Of a DNA stretch of 64,000 nucleotides, positions 47,017-59,023 are shown piece by piece. Under the pieces are notes generated by a model. That model had not been told where the DNA came from, ran no database searches, and worked only from the letters and a program-made list of their open reading frames with translations. How positions within the stretch are numbered: the stretch's first letter is position 1; each line of letters starts with the position of its first letter. The DNA is from Epiperipatus broadwayi (lineage: Eukaryota; Onychophora; Udeonychophora; Euonychophora; Peripatidae). Location: the NCBI GenBank assembly GCA_028023455.1, contig JAQFVV010012405.1, forward strand, positions 10,780,423 to 10,844,422, written 5' to 3'. Made by a program: the position numbers and the translations under genes.

Positions 47017-50000
47017 CCAGGGAGATATATGCTAAAAACAATATAAAAAATGTTTTATAATATTTTCAATATTAAAACTTTAACAATATTTTTGATCAAA
47101 TAAAATGAAACAATAAAGAAATATAACACATGGATTTGACATCCTTTTTTTAATTGACCGGGACTGTGACAGAATTGTTTTTTCTAAATGAGATGTTTTG
47201 TACACTATTAATTTTTGAATTTAGTATTTAACAGTAATTCTAGATAAGAATTTAAAATTTTGAACTTTATTTGGTAGTAATATATATTTGCAAACAAAAA
47301 AACTCAAAAAATTCTTACTTGAACTTTGCAAATACTAAACAATGAGATTTTATTGACAGCAAAATATGCTTTGTTCATTGACTGCTGAGTAGAGAAGAGT
47401 AACTTCTGAAAATAAATAAAATCTTTATTGATTAAAATTTGTTTTTAAAATATGAATGAAAAAAATTAAACTCTGATAAATGTATACATTTTTTTTTAAA
47501 AATTAAAATTGTTTTTTAATTTTTAGAATAACTCAAATGATGTTAATAGAGTGTAATAACATATAATTTTGGGTCTTATTTTTTTAACTTTACGCTTAAG
47601 ATTATCTTCTATTTTTTTATAAATAAAACATGTACATATGAAATAAAGATGTAATAATGTATACTTTTCATTTTTAATAATTATTGCACAATTATTGTGT
47701 AAAAATAATTGTAATTATTAATAAAGTTTGAAGAAGTTATCCAAGAAATAATATGAAAAAGCATTAAATCTTTCAAAAAAAGAAGGCAGTTCTAAAAGTC
47801 TTTGACATTGCTGCTATTTGATTATTCTGCCCTCTTTTGACTGTTTCATTAATTACATAACCAATATTTTAGAACTATGTAAAGTTACAAATAAAAATAA
47901 AATATATCTTAATAGACAGCTATACAAATTAAATTTTTAAAAAAATATGATTATAATATTTTTTAGATTTCTCTGACTGGAGCAAATGCATGGTGATGTT
48001 CTGTAAAGTTAATATTTCTAATCTTTCTAATTTACAGATTTTAAAAATGTACATATAATTTAAAAGTTATTTAATTATTACTGATCAATTAGCTGCAAAA
48101 ACATCCTATTAGCAGATTGAATTAAAGCTTCAAGAATTCTGATTTGTCATTTACAGAATCAGCAGTAAAAATCTATTTGTCTTTTTAATTTAGTTTCTAA
48201 AATGTAAATTAATAATTTGTCAAATTATAAAAACAAACAAAAGTTTTTTAAAAATAAATTTTTATTTGTATCTGATATAACTAATCTTAGCAGTCAACTT
48301 AAATTGTAGTTTTGTCATTGAATTAAAAATTGAAGCTGTAATTCCTTGATTTCTTTCTCAATTTATCTTCTTGTCAAAGTAAATATGTTCTACTAAAATC
48401 TGACTTATTCTTCTGAAATAATTAATATTTCACAAATAATTTTTGTGAAAAAATAATGAATGTGTAAAAAAATAATAGAAAATATATGTTTTCATTTTCA
48501 AAATCCAAACAAAGAACTAGAATTGTCAAAATCATTAACAAGTGCTATTCTGTGGAGAAAACAAAAAACTACCAATCAGTTTCTATAGAGATAGGTACTT
48601 GTGTAATTGCTATAGTGTTAAATTTAAAAATTGTTGATTTATTAGTTGTAAAAATGATGGTAGCAATATTCAGTAGAATTTTTTCCTATAAAATGAATAG
48701 AAAATTGGTAAAACAGTGTAAAAATAATGTTTAGAGAGCAAGTTAACATTTAAATTATTAATATTTACTATCTATTTTTTTAATTATTTATTAAAAAAAT
48801 TTTAAAGTAGTTACATAAATTGTAATTAGAGATTTAGTCATCATAGCTTATATTAATTCATACACTCTCAAACAAATATTTATCATGCTTGAGTAATAAT
48901 AATGCTAATTATTTAAATTTATATTGCATTCATTTTTTGGGATGTTGTTTTTTTTTAATATATATTATGTATTTGTTAACAATATGATATAACTATGAAA
49001 TTGGGCAAAACTCTTGAATGTTTTTTTTGTTCTCAACACTAATGATAATATTATTGTTTTTTTAATTTTAATATAATGATGAAAACACACATATTTATTA
49101 TTTTATTACATCACTTTTTACCATGTTAAAGTAAATTTCAATGGTTTAAAAATACACATTATCTTTATTCATGTCTAAAAAAATATAAATGTATAAGAAA
49201 TTAATCTATAATTATCCTCCTTATCAAAGGCATAAAAATCTATCCACTTATAACTTAAGTGTAATTTCTTTCATTTTATAGATGATTTTTTTTATTTAAA
49301 TAATACCTAATATATGTTTTAATAAATGTATTTATTATATGACAGAAATATGATACTTATTCTTTGTGTCTTTTTAATTTAACTTCTATGTAAATAGAAA
49401 ATTTTCTGTTTTTCCTATATAAAAAAATGCAATTATTAATTAAACATGAAATTTATGTTCTCAGAATTAAAAAATAAAATTAATAGATCAATGACTGATA
49501 ATTATATAATTTATTAATTTGAAATGCTGTTTTATTCCTGGAATGGTAATGATGTTATTATATAACTTTTATTACACATATTCCCAGGTTTTGAGATTTA
49601 CTAAAATTAAAGTACAAAAAAAAAATTACCATATTATTTCAAATATAATCACACTTTTATTTTCAAATTTGGACCCATAAAAGAGAGATCTATATTAAAT
49701 TCAAAATGAAAATTTTCAACATCTCATTTCTCTGGATCTTTGCTCTATGCTATGCATATGCATAGTGTTACAATCATTACTTGTGTAGAATAGCAAGTTA
49801 AATCTTTTTAATCAATATTTTTTGTATTTATTTCATAAATAGTTTTAACTCTCTCTCTCAAACAACTTCTTTCTAAATTATTTTGCCAATTTTACCATTA
49901 TTTTATCAAGAATACTCTACTGAATAACCTATAGATTTCTTTATTTCTAACAAATTAATATAACAATGAAATAAGTTCCTGTCTTCCAAGGTGCTGATTA

Positions 50001-51202
50001 GTTTTTTCTTGTTTCTTAAATAAGAGAGCACTTGTCAAAATTTTGACAGTTCCAATAGCTTTATTTTGATTTTTAAAGTAAAAATGTATGTACAATTGTT
50101 TTTACACACTTACTATGTTTTTGAAATATATTTATAAAAAATATAAATTATTTTAAAAATATTATTCAGATTTTAATAGAACAATGTACTTTTACATGAA
50201 AACAAATTGTCAAAGAAATTATAATATTTAGCTGCAATTTAAATGACCTGAAAATGAAGTACTATGGTGGCATAGTGAATATGAGAATTCAAGTTCTGAA
50301 AGTGAAGATGGAGAAGTGAAACAACCATATATCTGAAGAATATTCACAATAAAGTAAAATGAGTTTGTTGTATTTATATTAGTTTCCTATTTAAGTACAT
50401 ATATGTATTTTAAATTCAGGAGTTTTTTTTCTTCTAATTTTTCAGGCTTAAGTTTACAATCTGATCCAGTCATTTATATTTTTTATGTATGTAAAAAAAT
50501 TGCTTTTCATAATAATAATTTTTTCAAAGTAGAATTTAATAATACATCTTTAATTAACCAATATGCTCATACCCACTTCTAGTAATATATGTAAACTATT
50601 AATAAAAAATTATAATGTATGAACATACACATTTGTGCTGATGTAGTGTTTGTTATTTATTCTTCTTTGAAATTATACAAAAATATATTAATATAATGGA
50701 TATGGATAAAAAATATTACATATAAAATGTACCCTAATGTAATATGCTGAAGGATTTTAAGCAACAGAATAGTAAAAACATTACTAGTTTATATAACGAT
50801 CAAAGTTATCTTATCATTCCTCACTACCTTTTTTAAAAGTGCTTCAGTTTTTTTTAATCAAATTTTTAAAAAAATTGTATTTTCTTTTCACAGGGCCAGA
50901 CATTTTGAAATCACATTTAATACTTACATATTGTTAAAATTGTTATTAAAACCTAAATCTTTTATTGAGCTTCATTTATGAGAGAATGATTTCCCTTCCT
51001 TCTATACTTCTCTGATGAAACATTTTTTGCAACAATATTAATACATAATTAGTTTCTTTAACAGTATATTATAAAAACTATACTGTTAATGCCATATGTA
51101 TATTTACCCTCTTTGGATCTCTTATCCATCATTTGTTATACTTGAAAACAGAATAGTAAAACAATTAAGTAAATCCATTCAATCTTACAAATATATTTAA
51201 TA
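47017..51202. other. AT-rich DNA, partly old TTAA-family sequence
   Basis: Between about 48110 and 48600 a decayed minus-strand copy of the TTAA family is suggested by TTTAGTTTCTAAAATG, AATAATTTGTCAAATTATAA and AAAATAAATTTTTATTTGTA in order. Near 50270-50330 a short acidic open stretch (SSSESEDGEV) ends at a stop; it is too short to call. Elsewhere nothing. Confidence 0.4.
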
Positions 51203-51918
51203 TTAACCTTTTGCTTGGTCATTGTGACTAAAACTGAGATGGCTTCAAGTTGCTCAAATTCTGTCATTTTTAACACTACCATTAAGATTTTATCATCATT
51301 TGAAAGGTTATAAAAAGTTCCGTAAGATGCTGCCCTCTCTTGAATTATTTTACAAGTAAAAAATCAATAAAACTGACATGAAAGGTCTAACAAAGGAAGA
51401 GGGAAGTCCATCCTTGATGCTGATTGGCTGTTAACCATCAAGGACAAAGAAAAATGCTTGTCAATAATGAAACCGCTATGATTTCCTTTCTTTCATTTCA
51501 AAAGTAATAAACGAATGTTTTAGCCCATTTTAAAAGTATTTTTTGACATATTATAAATTACTTTGATAAAATATTCTAAAAATAAAATTATTTTAGAAAA
51601 ATAGTAAAAACTTTAGCAAAAAATATTTAGTTTTCCGCATGACATCAGGAAAACTTTTTAATTGGTGAGGAACGTTTGTTTTAGATTTGCCGCTATCGAA
51701 TATTTTTATAATTATAAATAAAAAATTATTTTTGAAAAAACTTTCATTCACTTTCATAACCTGACAAATTATTAATATACTTTTTACAAATGGAAGTAAA
51801 GTGAATATAATATTAAAAGATTAATATATTTTGACGATTGAGTTTGTGAAATGACCAATTAAAAGTTTAGACTTTTACCTCACTCGACCAATAAAATAAT
51901 CAGCACTTGATTGGTTAA
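51203..51918 (+). mobile_element. TTAA-flanked non-autonomous element, copy A
   Basis: TTAA at 51203-51206 is followed by CCTTTTGCTTGGTC. The right-hand TTAA at 51915-51918 is also the left TTAA of the next element. Internal blocks GATGCTGCCCTCTCTTGAAT, TGATTGGCTG and CGACCAATAA match the family. Terminal inverted repeats are poor, so the left end is less certain than for copy B. Confidence 0.5.
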
Positions 51919-52878
51919 CACTTTAATAGCCTAAAATGCAACATTGTGGTTGTCACCTTTAGATTGCTCTAACTCAGCCAATTTTTTAGTTACATTGATG
52001 AAAAAATACCCATATTAAAGCTTAGAGCAAGGCCTATAAGATGCTGCCCTCTTTTGAATTATTTTACAACTAAAAAATCAATACTAGGAGAGTTTTAAGT
52101 TGAACAAAAGAAGAAGGCCAGTTTTGATTGGTTGGATAATCTATTCCTAATCTATTCCCAATTATTGGCTGATAATTCCGTTAAATATTTTTTCACCGCT
52201 AAAATGAAAATATATGTTTTGGAGTGTTTTTTTTTTATTATGTTTCATACATATTATAAATAATTTTCATAAAATCTAATATTTCTAATAAAAATATAGT
52301 TATTTTACAAAAAAGTTTTATTAAAAAATTGTATACTTTACACGATTGTAAATTGAAAAAGAAACCAGCCGTAGCAGCAATTTTTGACATCTTGTCAAGA
52401 GGTTAGATTGCTCCAAGCTGTTTATTTGATTTTCAAACAAAGATTAATGATTTAGAATATTTTTCTGGAATTATAATGTATTTTTGGTGTATTTTTTTAA
52501 TAATATGCTGAAAGTATAATTATTTTGAGAAAGACGTTAAGATTTTTCCTAAAAAATTCTTAAAAAATTCGTAACGTGAAATCTGGAAGGGATCTAAATG
52601 ACATTTACAATGCTTCTAATTCACTCGTAATGTTTTCTTTGATTTTTCCGCTATTGAATATTTCTATAAAATACAAATAAAAGTATATTTTTGAAATAAC
52701 TTTCATTTACTTTCTTAACATTACAAATAATTAATATACTTTTTGAAAACGAAACTAAAATTAATATACATTAAAAGATGAAAATATTTGTATCAAAAAG
52801 TTTGTCACTTGACCAATTAAAAGTTTCAGAGTTTTACTTCACTGGACCAATAACAAAAGTGATCTATTAAAGTGTTAA
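51915..52878 (+). mobile_element. TTAA-flanked, CCAAT-rich piggyBac-like MITE, copy B
   Basis: The 956-base unit (51919-52874) starts CACTTTAATAG and ends CTATTAAAGTG, an 11-base perfect terminal inverted repeat, with TTAA directly on both sides. TTAA duplication and ends of the type CACTT fit the piggyBac superfamily. It contains at least four CCAAT or ATTGG boxes (about 51910 on the left flank, 52120, 52154, 52813, 52846). No transposase frame. A second, inverted copy lies at 61658-62621. Confidence 0.75.
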
Positions 52879-53408
52879 TAGTTATAATAAAGATTAAAAC
52901 TTTCACTGGTTTAGAAAAACTTAACTTAGATAAGTATATAACATCAATGTGTTAGAAAATAAAATTACTCAGATAGTATTGGTTTTGTGTGTGTGTGTGT
53001 GTGTGTGTATGTGTAATATGTGTCTTAACGTGAAAGATATTTAGCATCCACTAATGAAATTTAAAAATTTAGTATATTTTGAACTATGGAAATATCAAAT
53101 GTTAAGAGAATTAGCACACTTGAAAAATCTAGATTGTGGACAATATGTCATCAGTTTAGTTTACATTATGTCTGGGACATTATCATTTAAATTATATGAT
53201 ACTTTTATCACTAAAGAGCAGTAACATATTTCCAGATTACTTATAATTATATCATAATTATTACACATTCATATACATATTTATACATTCATTATAATCC
53301 AGTCAACATTAGATAATCACAATATCAATAAGTATGAACAATTTCAAACTATTGTGAAAGCAACCTATAATATTTAAATGCATGTATAGTTTCTATACTA
53401 AATTTAAT
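52879..53408. other. AT-rich sequence with a GT microsatellite
   Basis: GT repeats at about 52986-53008. Otherwise nothing recognised. Confidence 0.6.
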
Positions 53409-53582
53409 GTAATTGTAAGGGATTTGAACTCAGATTATTAAGCTCCCTACAGCTATCCAATCCATCCTATACAACTGAAACACATGACCGATGGTATCCA
53501 ATATATGTATTTTGTGCTGAGCCAGCATTTATCATTTGGTCCAGATCACCATCTCCCACACATATATACAATCAGTATACAG
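53409..53582 (-). mobile_element. tRNA-Lys-like retroposon unit (minus)
   Basis: Inverse of the unit at 32709. The left end holds the tRNA-Lys-like block (GGGATTTGAACTCAGATTAT, then CTCCCTACAGCTATCC), which as minus strand gives TGAGTTCAAATCCC. Inward follow TCATTTGGTCCAGATCACCA and CACACATATATAC. It directly adjoins an RTE 3' fragment in the same orientation. Confidence 0.65.
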
Positions 53583-53592
53583 TTTATAGATA

Positions 53593-53830
53593 TATCATCA
53601 ACCATTATCAATCCACTGCAGGATGAAGGTCTCTCCAAGTTTAATCCATCTTTTCCGATCTTTAGCTTCTCTTCTCCACATCACCCCTGCACACTTTCTT
53701 ATTTCATCCATCCATCTCACATGTGGTCTCTTTCTGGGTCTTTTTCAATCTCTTGGAATCCAGTTTAAAATTTTAATTGTCCATCTATTATCATCTCTTC
53801 TAGCAATATGTCCAGCCCAACTCCACTTCA
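53593..53830 (-). mobile_element. RTE LINE, 3'-end fragment (minus)
   Basis: Minus-strand copy of the last 230 bases of the RTE LINE: ATCATCAACCATTATCA tail, then CTGCAGGATGAAGGTCTCTC and on to AGCCCAACTCCACTTCA. Its truncation point equals about 31330 of the full-length copy and abuts a TA run, as in the fragment at 20012. Plus-strand frames across it are antisense. Confidence 0.88.
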
Positions 53831-54918
53831 ATATATATATATATATGAAACACCCCATAGCTATATTATTTCAGCCAAACTCCACCTTTTAAGCCTTATA
53901 GACAAGATTTTATTGTATTTGCAAATAATAAAATGTTTAACATATCAATTGAAAAGTGTTTATTTCCAAGTTTATTAAAACGATTAAGTCCAATTTGTGA
54001 ATTAGTTTTTAAATATATATGTATTAAAAGTTATTTATTCAAAAATATTATTGTACATACTCAGTACAACATGTTTAATAGCTAATGGTTATCTATATTC
54101 TCGTCCAAATTAATAGAATATATAAATATTGAAATTATAATGGATATTATTATGTATTAAACAAAAAAAAAAATGCATTTCCTTATAATGTAAACAGACA
54201 ACCATTAATTAAAGCAGATCATCTAAGGTGAAGCACGATTTAATAATAAACAAATATAAGTTTTCTGGCTGATATTAAGCTATATGACAACTGCTGCTAA
54301 CTCAACACTAAAATTTATATATGAGTAGAAAATCAGACCAGATACGTTTTTATGTATGAAAATTCGAAGTATAACTTCTTTGAATCTTTACTAGCGTCTA
54401 TGCATATTTTCCTGAGAGTAATACTTATTAAATTAAAACTTTTCATAGACTTGAGATGTAAACATTGAATTATAAAGAAATATTTAATCTATTATATTAT
54501 AGAAGGTTTCAATGCTTCAATTTTTTTCCACACAAAATTATTTGATCTTCTTATAAGAATACTTATTTAAAGTTGTAACATTACATATTGATATTAGATC
54601 TACGTAACACAGCAAACATTCATTTAAAATATCTACATTACATTATAAATTCTGTTATAGTAGGCGATCTTCGTAATGCACTTGCTGCAGTTTTTACCTG
54701 TGAAAATCTCTTTAATATATATAATAAATTTTAAAAAATTAAAATATAAATTAAAATAATCATGAATTAATGAACAATCTTTAATTTGTGCTTAATTTTA
54801 AAATGTTGTTGTTAGGAAATAACAGAGAAGTACCCCCACCCCACCAACAAAAACAAAAAAGCAATACGTATTAATAATGAATTTCATTTATAAAAATGGA
54901 GGAATGAGATGTCAATTT
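53831..54918. other. AT-rich intergenic sequence
   Basis: No gene or repeat recognised. Confidence 0.5.
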
Positions 54919-54927
54919 GAGAAGGTC

Positions 54928-55036
54928 CAGTCAAGTGTTGTTAGCTGAGAGGACATCGCAGCCGCCTTGCAAGCAAGTAGTTGGTTGCAGACGGTTGTGG
55001 GTTCGCCTCCCGGCCGATGCTATGACATATGAACTT
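54928..55036 (+). mobile_element. tRNA-Gly-derived SINE-like unit
   Basis: Clean A box TTAGCTGAGAGG near 54942-54953, anticodon-like loop CTTGCAA, B box GGTTCGCCTCC near 55000, and tail GCTATGACATATGAA. It matches the copy at 3128 almost base for base over 100 bases. The acceptor ends do not pair. An open frame running through it (54917-55114) is accidental. Confidence 0.7.
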
Positions 55037-55863
55037 GAAAAGACCCATGTTTTTCAATTTTATTATATTAAGGTACTTTTGCGTAAATTACGTATTCAAT
55101 TTTTTTATATATAATTTGAGAATTTATTAATATTTTATTTGTTTTTTAATTTGTGTGTATATAAATCGCCACTTAAAAAAACAGCAAAAAAAAAAAAAGA
55201 AAACTTTTTTTCCCCTGTTTCCTAACAATTAGATAATGAGGATATTAGTTTTAAATTCTTACCAAACAATAATTAAAATGCTAGTGATCTCTATATCAAC
55301 AAAAAATTATAAATTTAAATCCAAAAATGTTCTTAACTTTTATCAATGTGATTGAAAATAGATGCGTATACTAGACGTATCAATTATTAATCATTGTATT
55401 GCAACAAACTAAATTATATATAAACAATTTTAACTATGTTTTAACTCATTTTGTAATCTATAAACAAAATAAATCTTGCTCTTTTTTGTATTAAAAACTA
55501 GATCTTGTAATTAAGTAAGCTAATAAAAAATTAAAGAATAAATAAGATAATTATAGCTTTCTAACTTCCTAATTATTTTAAATGAAGTTTTTATTAGCTA
55601 ACTATATGTATTTCACATTATTAACTCTGCGGGGAATTTAACACATGTTTAATTTTAATTTAACTATGTAATTAAATTTTCTTTCTTTTTTTTATTGACT
55701 ACAATAAACAGGTAAAATTAAATCGTAAAACTTTTGTTACTATTACTTCAGAAATAATTACTAAAGTTTTAATTGATTTATAAATTAGACTTTCTAAAAA
55801 TAGAGTTAGAGATCTGATGTATCAAATCTGTCATTTATTTTCTTAAAAAACTGGAAATAAATA
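55037..55863. other. AT-rich intergenic sequence
   Basis: A stretch near 55478-55550 (TTTTTTGTATTAAAAACTAG, then ATCTTGTAATTAAGTAAG) resembles the 3' untranslated end of the LINE at 1384-1460, so a very short LINE tail may be present. Otherwise nothing. Confidence 0.4.
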
Positions 55864-55935
55864 TCGTTGGTGGCCTAGCGGTTAGCATAGCTGCCTTCCA
55901 AGCAGCTGGCCCGGGTTCGCTTCCCGGTCAACGCA
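55864..55935 (+). tRNA. tRNA-Gly(TCC)-like sequence, probably pseudo or SINE head
   Basis: The 72 bases fold as a complete tRNA-Gly: A box TGGCCTAGCGG, anticodon arm GCTGC-CTTCCAA-GCAGC with anticodon TCC, T arm CCGGG-TTCGCTT-CCCGG, discriminator A. Two defects argue against a working gene. Base 1 is T, which does not pair with C72, and position 58 in the T loop is C where A is almost invariant. The same C is found in the SINE-like copies at 3128 and 54928. After the tRNA comes TTTGACCTATGAAAAAAAA, like the tails of those copies. No T run terminator follows closely. Confidence 0.55.
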
Positions 55936-56370
55936 TTTGACCTATGAAAAAAAATAGCATTAAATATTTTTTTAATAATCTTATCCTATCTTTTCTTTTG
56001 ACGTAAAGAATAACTTCAGTTTAAGATGTAGCTCCAAAACTGAGATAATAGAATAAATTGTGACTAATGATAACGACGTTGAACAAATAATATCCCTTGA
56101 TCATAGTGGCTATACCGGTTATCAGGTAAACAATTTAATAAAGAACTTTTTTGTAGAACATATATAACAAACAACTTAATTTAGTGTAAATAGTAATTTT
56201 AAAAAACTCATAACGTAGGTATATGCATGTGTAAACTATGTTATGTTTGTGTTATGCAAATATGCACTTAAAATGTTTACTTATTTAAAATAATGCTACT
56301 TAAATCTTTCCTTTTACAAAAGTGCTTAGTTTAAAGTTGTTCATATAATCCATCCAATCAGCACTTATTA
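55936..56370. other. AT-rich intergenic sequence
   Basis: Nothing recognised. Confidence 0.4.
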
Positions 56371-56895
56371 TCATCCAGTTTTCTCAGTCATCTGTTGCTC
56401 ATTCAAAGAATATTTTAAGTCTTTAATGATGTTGTTTTTATGGTGGAGATATTCCAGATGTAGATCGGTGAGAATCTGAATGATTGACTTGCTTCTTTAA
56501 TTTTCTTTTTGTATAACATATTATAAGGTCTCATTTATTGACTTAAGGTATTTTTATATTTAATAGAGCATTCTAAAAATTTGTCAGTTTTTTCAAAAAT
56601 GCTGTTCATGGACTGGGATACAAAATCAAATTCATTTTGCTGATCTTGTCCTTCACCAAAACGGTTTGTGGATTTTATTTTCTTCAATTACTTTCTTTTT
56701 TTCATCCAGTTGCATTAATTTCTCATTAGTTAATTCTTCCATATATGATTGTAAAAACTCTTCAATATTGTTCAATTTCTTATCAGCATCTTTATATAGG
56801 ATGTTGATAAAATGGTGCATTAGTTTTTTGAAATTAATACATTCTGAATGTTGTGATGATTCTTTGATCCATATGTTGAATAAATAATGTAGTAT
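56371..56895 (-). pseudogene. Decayed coding region, coiled-coil-like, unknown
   Basis: I do not recognise the protein. Three open pieces follow each other on the minus strand in different frames. Piece one (56895-56656, 80 codons) has NFKKLMHHFINILYKDADKK and a charged EELTNEKLMQLDEKKK stretch. Piece two (about 56680-56535) has a NEFDFVSQSMNSIFEKTDKF stretch. Piece three (about 56497-56371) has IIQILTDLHLEYLHHKN. All have the charged, Leu/Ile-spaced look of coiled coils and are unlike the random frames nearby, which are Phe/Tyr/Asn-rich. Two frameshifts join them, so it is likely a dead copy of a gene or a transposon ORF1. No intron signals stand out. Confidence 0.4.
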
Positions 56896-57396
56896 TCAAT
56901 GATATTAAATGCTACTATGATTCCAGTTGAAAACACATATTGTTGTAAACTTTAAAAAAAAAATGGAAAATTGAATATCTATTAAAAAAATGCATTTTCA
57001 CTGTGCAAAATACAGAAAAATAGACTAAGAATAGAAGAGTAAGCAGATAGTTGACAAGATTTGTCTTCTTTCACAAACCCTTGCTCAGACAAAAAAAAAT
57101 CCATACTGAAGGTTTTTTTTTTAAGTTCATAGTCTTACATTATATAAGTAAAATAATTTAGAAATAAAAAAGCAATGTTTAATAATATATCACTTATCTA
57201 TTTTTTTTTGTGATTATAAAGATTTGTTAGTTATCAAAATAGCCAAATTATAGAAATGTACATTACCAAAACCTAAACGTGTACAGAAAATACAATTTTT
57301 GTAACTTATTAAAAAGATATTCTGTGTTTGTATATTGCAGTCAATATTTAAGACATTTTTTATTACAGTTTGTGTTATGCACATCAAAACAAATGG

Positions 57397-57444
<48 letters not shown>

Positions 57445-58722
57445 CTGATGTCTTTTGTTATAGCATGAGATGTCACATTTTATTATGTGTGGTAGCTATT
57501 TTTTTAAAATGATCTAGCAATTTTCCAATAAATACAGTACATTGTAATGACAGAATTATGAGACATTTAAATAAAATTAAAAGCATGAAACTTCTTCAGT
57601 TTATCTGTATTGCATTTTCATTATGCAAAATTTATTAAATGCGTAATGCATGATCATCTCCATTTTTCCTCTTTTTTTTACAGAAAATGTATTTACAATA
57701 ATGGCAATTTAGATTTGAGTAAAATTAGCTTTTATAAAGGGTTTGATTTTAAATTTCTTGACTGATTAAATAACATATGACTAAATTTATTTTTATTTTT
57801 GAGTTTAATAATATATTTTTTGGCAATATACATTGTAACCTTACCAATTTTTTCTATTCCTGACATTTTTATTTGTCTTACATGTCAACATAAAATATAA
57901 GATAAAATTATTATTACTTATCAGAAAAAAATAAATTTGATTTCATTTGATAGATATTTTTGTTTACTACTGAAATACATTTTAAATGTTCACATTTTGT
58001 TTCTATAAATATTAAAAAATGAGGATGTAATCAAAACAAAGACTTTACACATCATCATTTCTAGAAAGATTATTTTCAGTTTATAAAATCAATGAAATAT
58101 TTTTTAAATTTTCATTATTTTTACATATATGAATGAATAATTATTTATTTCTCATATATCTAACAAATTATGCTTTAAAAGTTTAAATTTTTTGAATATT
58201 TATTGCAAAATTGTGATGTTATTTTACTCGTAAATATAAAGCAGATTATTACATCAAAGCTAGAGTTGTTTAATTTGCTTCAGGCCATAATTATGTTAGC
58301 TGTTAATATAACATTATATTTTTGAAAATAAAGTATTTTAAGTCAAAATAAGTTATTAATAATTTATATTTCTTGATATCTAATAAATAGAGTGCAAATT
58401 ATTTTTTTAAAAAAATCTAAAACTGGCAAATAAACAAGTTTTTGCATCATTGGAAACTACAATGCCATAAAACACCAACCATTTTACAGCCTTGGGAACA
58501 GACAATGGCTGAACATATCAGGTCAGGGATTATGTCTATTGTAAGAGTGGGAATTTTGAATTTTGCACCTTTTAGTGCAAAAACTTCAGGAAAAAAATTT
58601 ATTATAATAAAATATACCATTTTACATGCATTTTAACATATAATACTTACAAAAAAATTCATCAGGAGGTGAACTGGCCAAAAACATGTATCTGTCATCC
58701 AAAATAAATATATGCTTAAATA
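56896..58722. other. AT-rich non-coding DNA with a TA array
   Basis: TA repeats at about 57400-57442. A less AT-rich block at 58440-58600 has a 64-codon open frame I cannot assign and a small palindrome (TTTGCACCTTTTAGTGCAAA). Otherwise nothing. Confidence 0.45.
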
Positions 58723-58733
58723 TGTGATAAGTT
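58723..58733 (+). repeat. Left target duplication of retroposon
   Basis: TGTGATAAGTT, identical to 59013-59023. Confidence 0.75.
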
Positions 58734-59012
58734 TACACAGAGGCTAAATTCTCCATATAGTGTGCCATTAGTGCAAGCCAGAGTAATCAATTGATGCAAA
58801 AATGTTTGTGCATAAAATCCCTATCCAGTGCATACAATATCTCCAGACTAGTTTCTAGCTTATGGCTTTCATCAGTGAGGAGATTTGGATCAGAGAAAAT
58901 TGCATCTATATCTTAGTGTCTAATGCAATCCTCCAGCAGTCACCTTTTTTCTTACTAGCTAACTATAAAGCTTTGAGTGTTTGTTTAAGCATAAGAAATG
59001 GTGACATATATG
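58734..59012 (+). mobile_element. SINE-like retroposon, GGCAAAACTC family
   Basis: Starts TACACAGAGGCTAAATTCTC, passes TGCATAAAATCCCTATCCAG, TTTCATCAGTGAGGAG and CTAATGCAATCCTCCAGCAG, ends GAAATGGTGACATA. It keeps the middle and late parts missing from other copies, so it is the best single-orientation example of the family. An identical 11-base duplication flanks it. Confidence 0.8.
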
Positions 59013-59023
59013 TGTGATAAGTT
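59013..59023 (+). repeat. Right target duplication of retroposon
   Basis: TGTGATAAGTT, partner of 58723-58733. Confidence 0.75.

Noticed and set aside
48486-48734. 82-codon plus-strand frame
   Set aside because: Low-complexity composition; it overlaps a decayed TTAA-family copy.
50270-50330. Short acidic open stretch with SSSESEDGEV
   Set aside because: Fewer than 30 codons with no flanking coding signal.
55864-55935. Functional tRNA-Gly gene
   Set aside because: The first base pair is broken and T-loop A58 is replaced by C, as in SINE-like relatives; a SINE-type tail follows. Kept only as tRNA-like.
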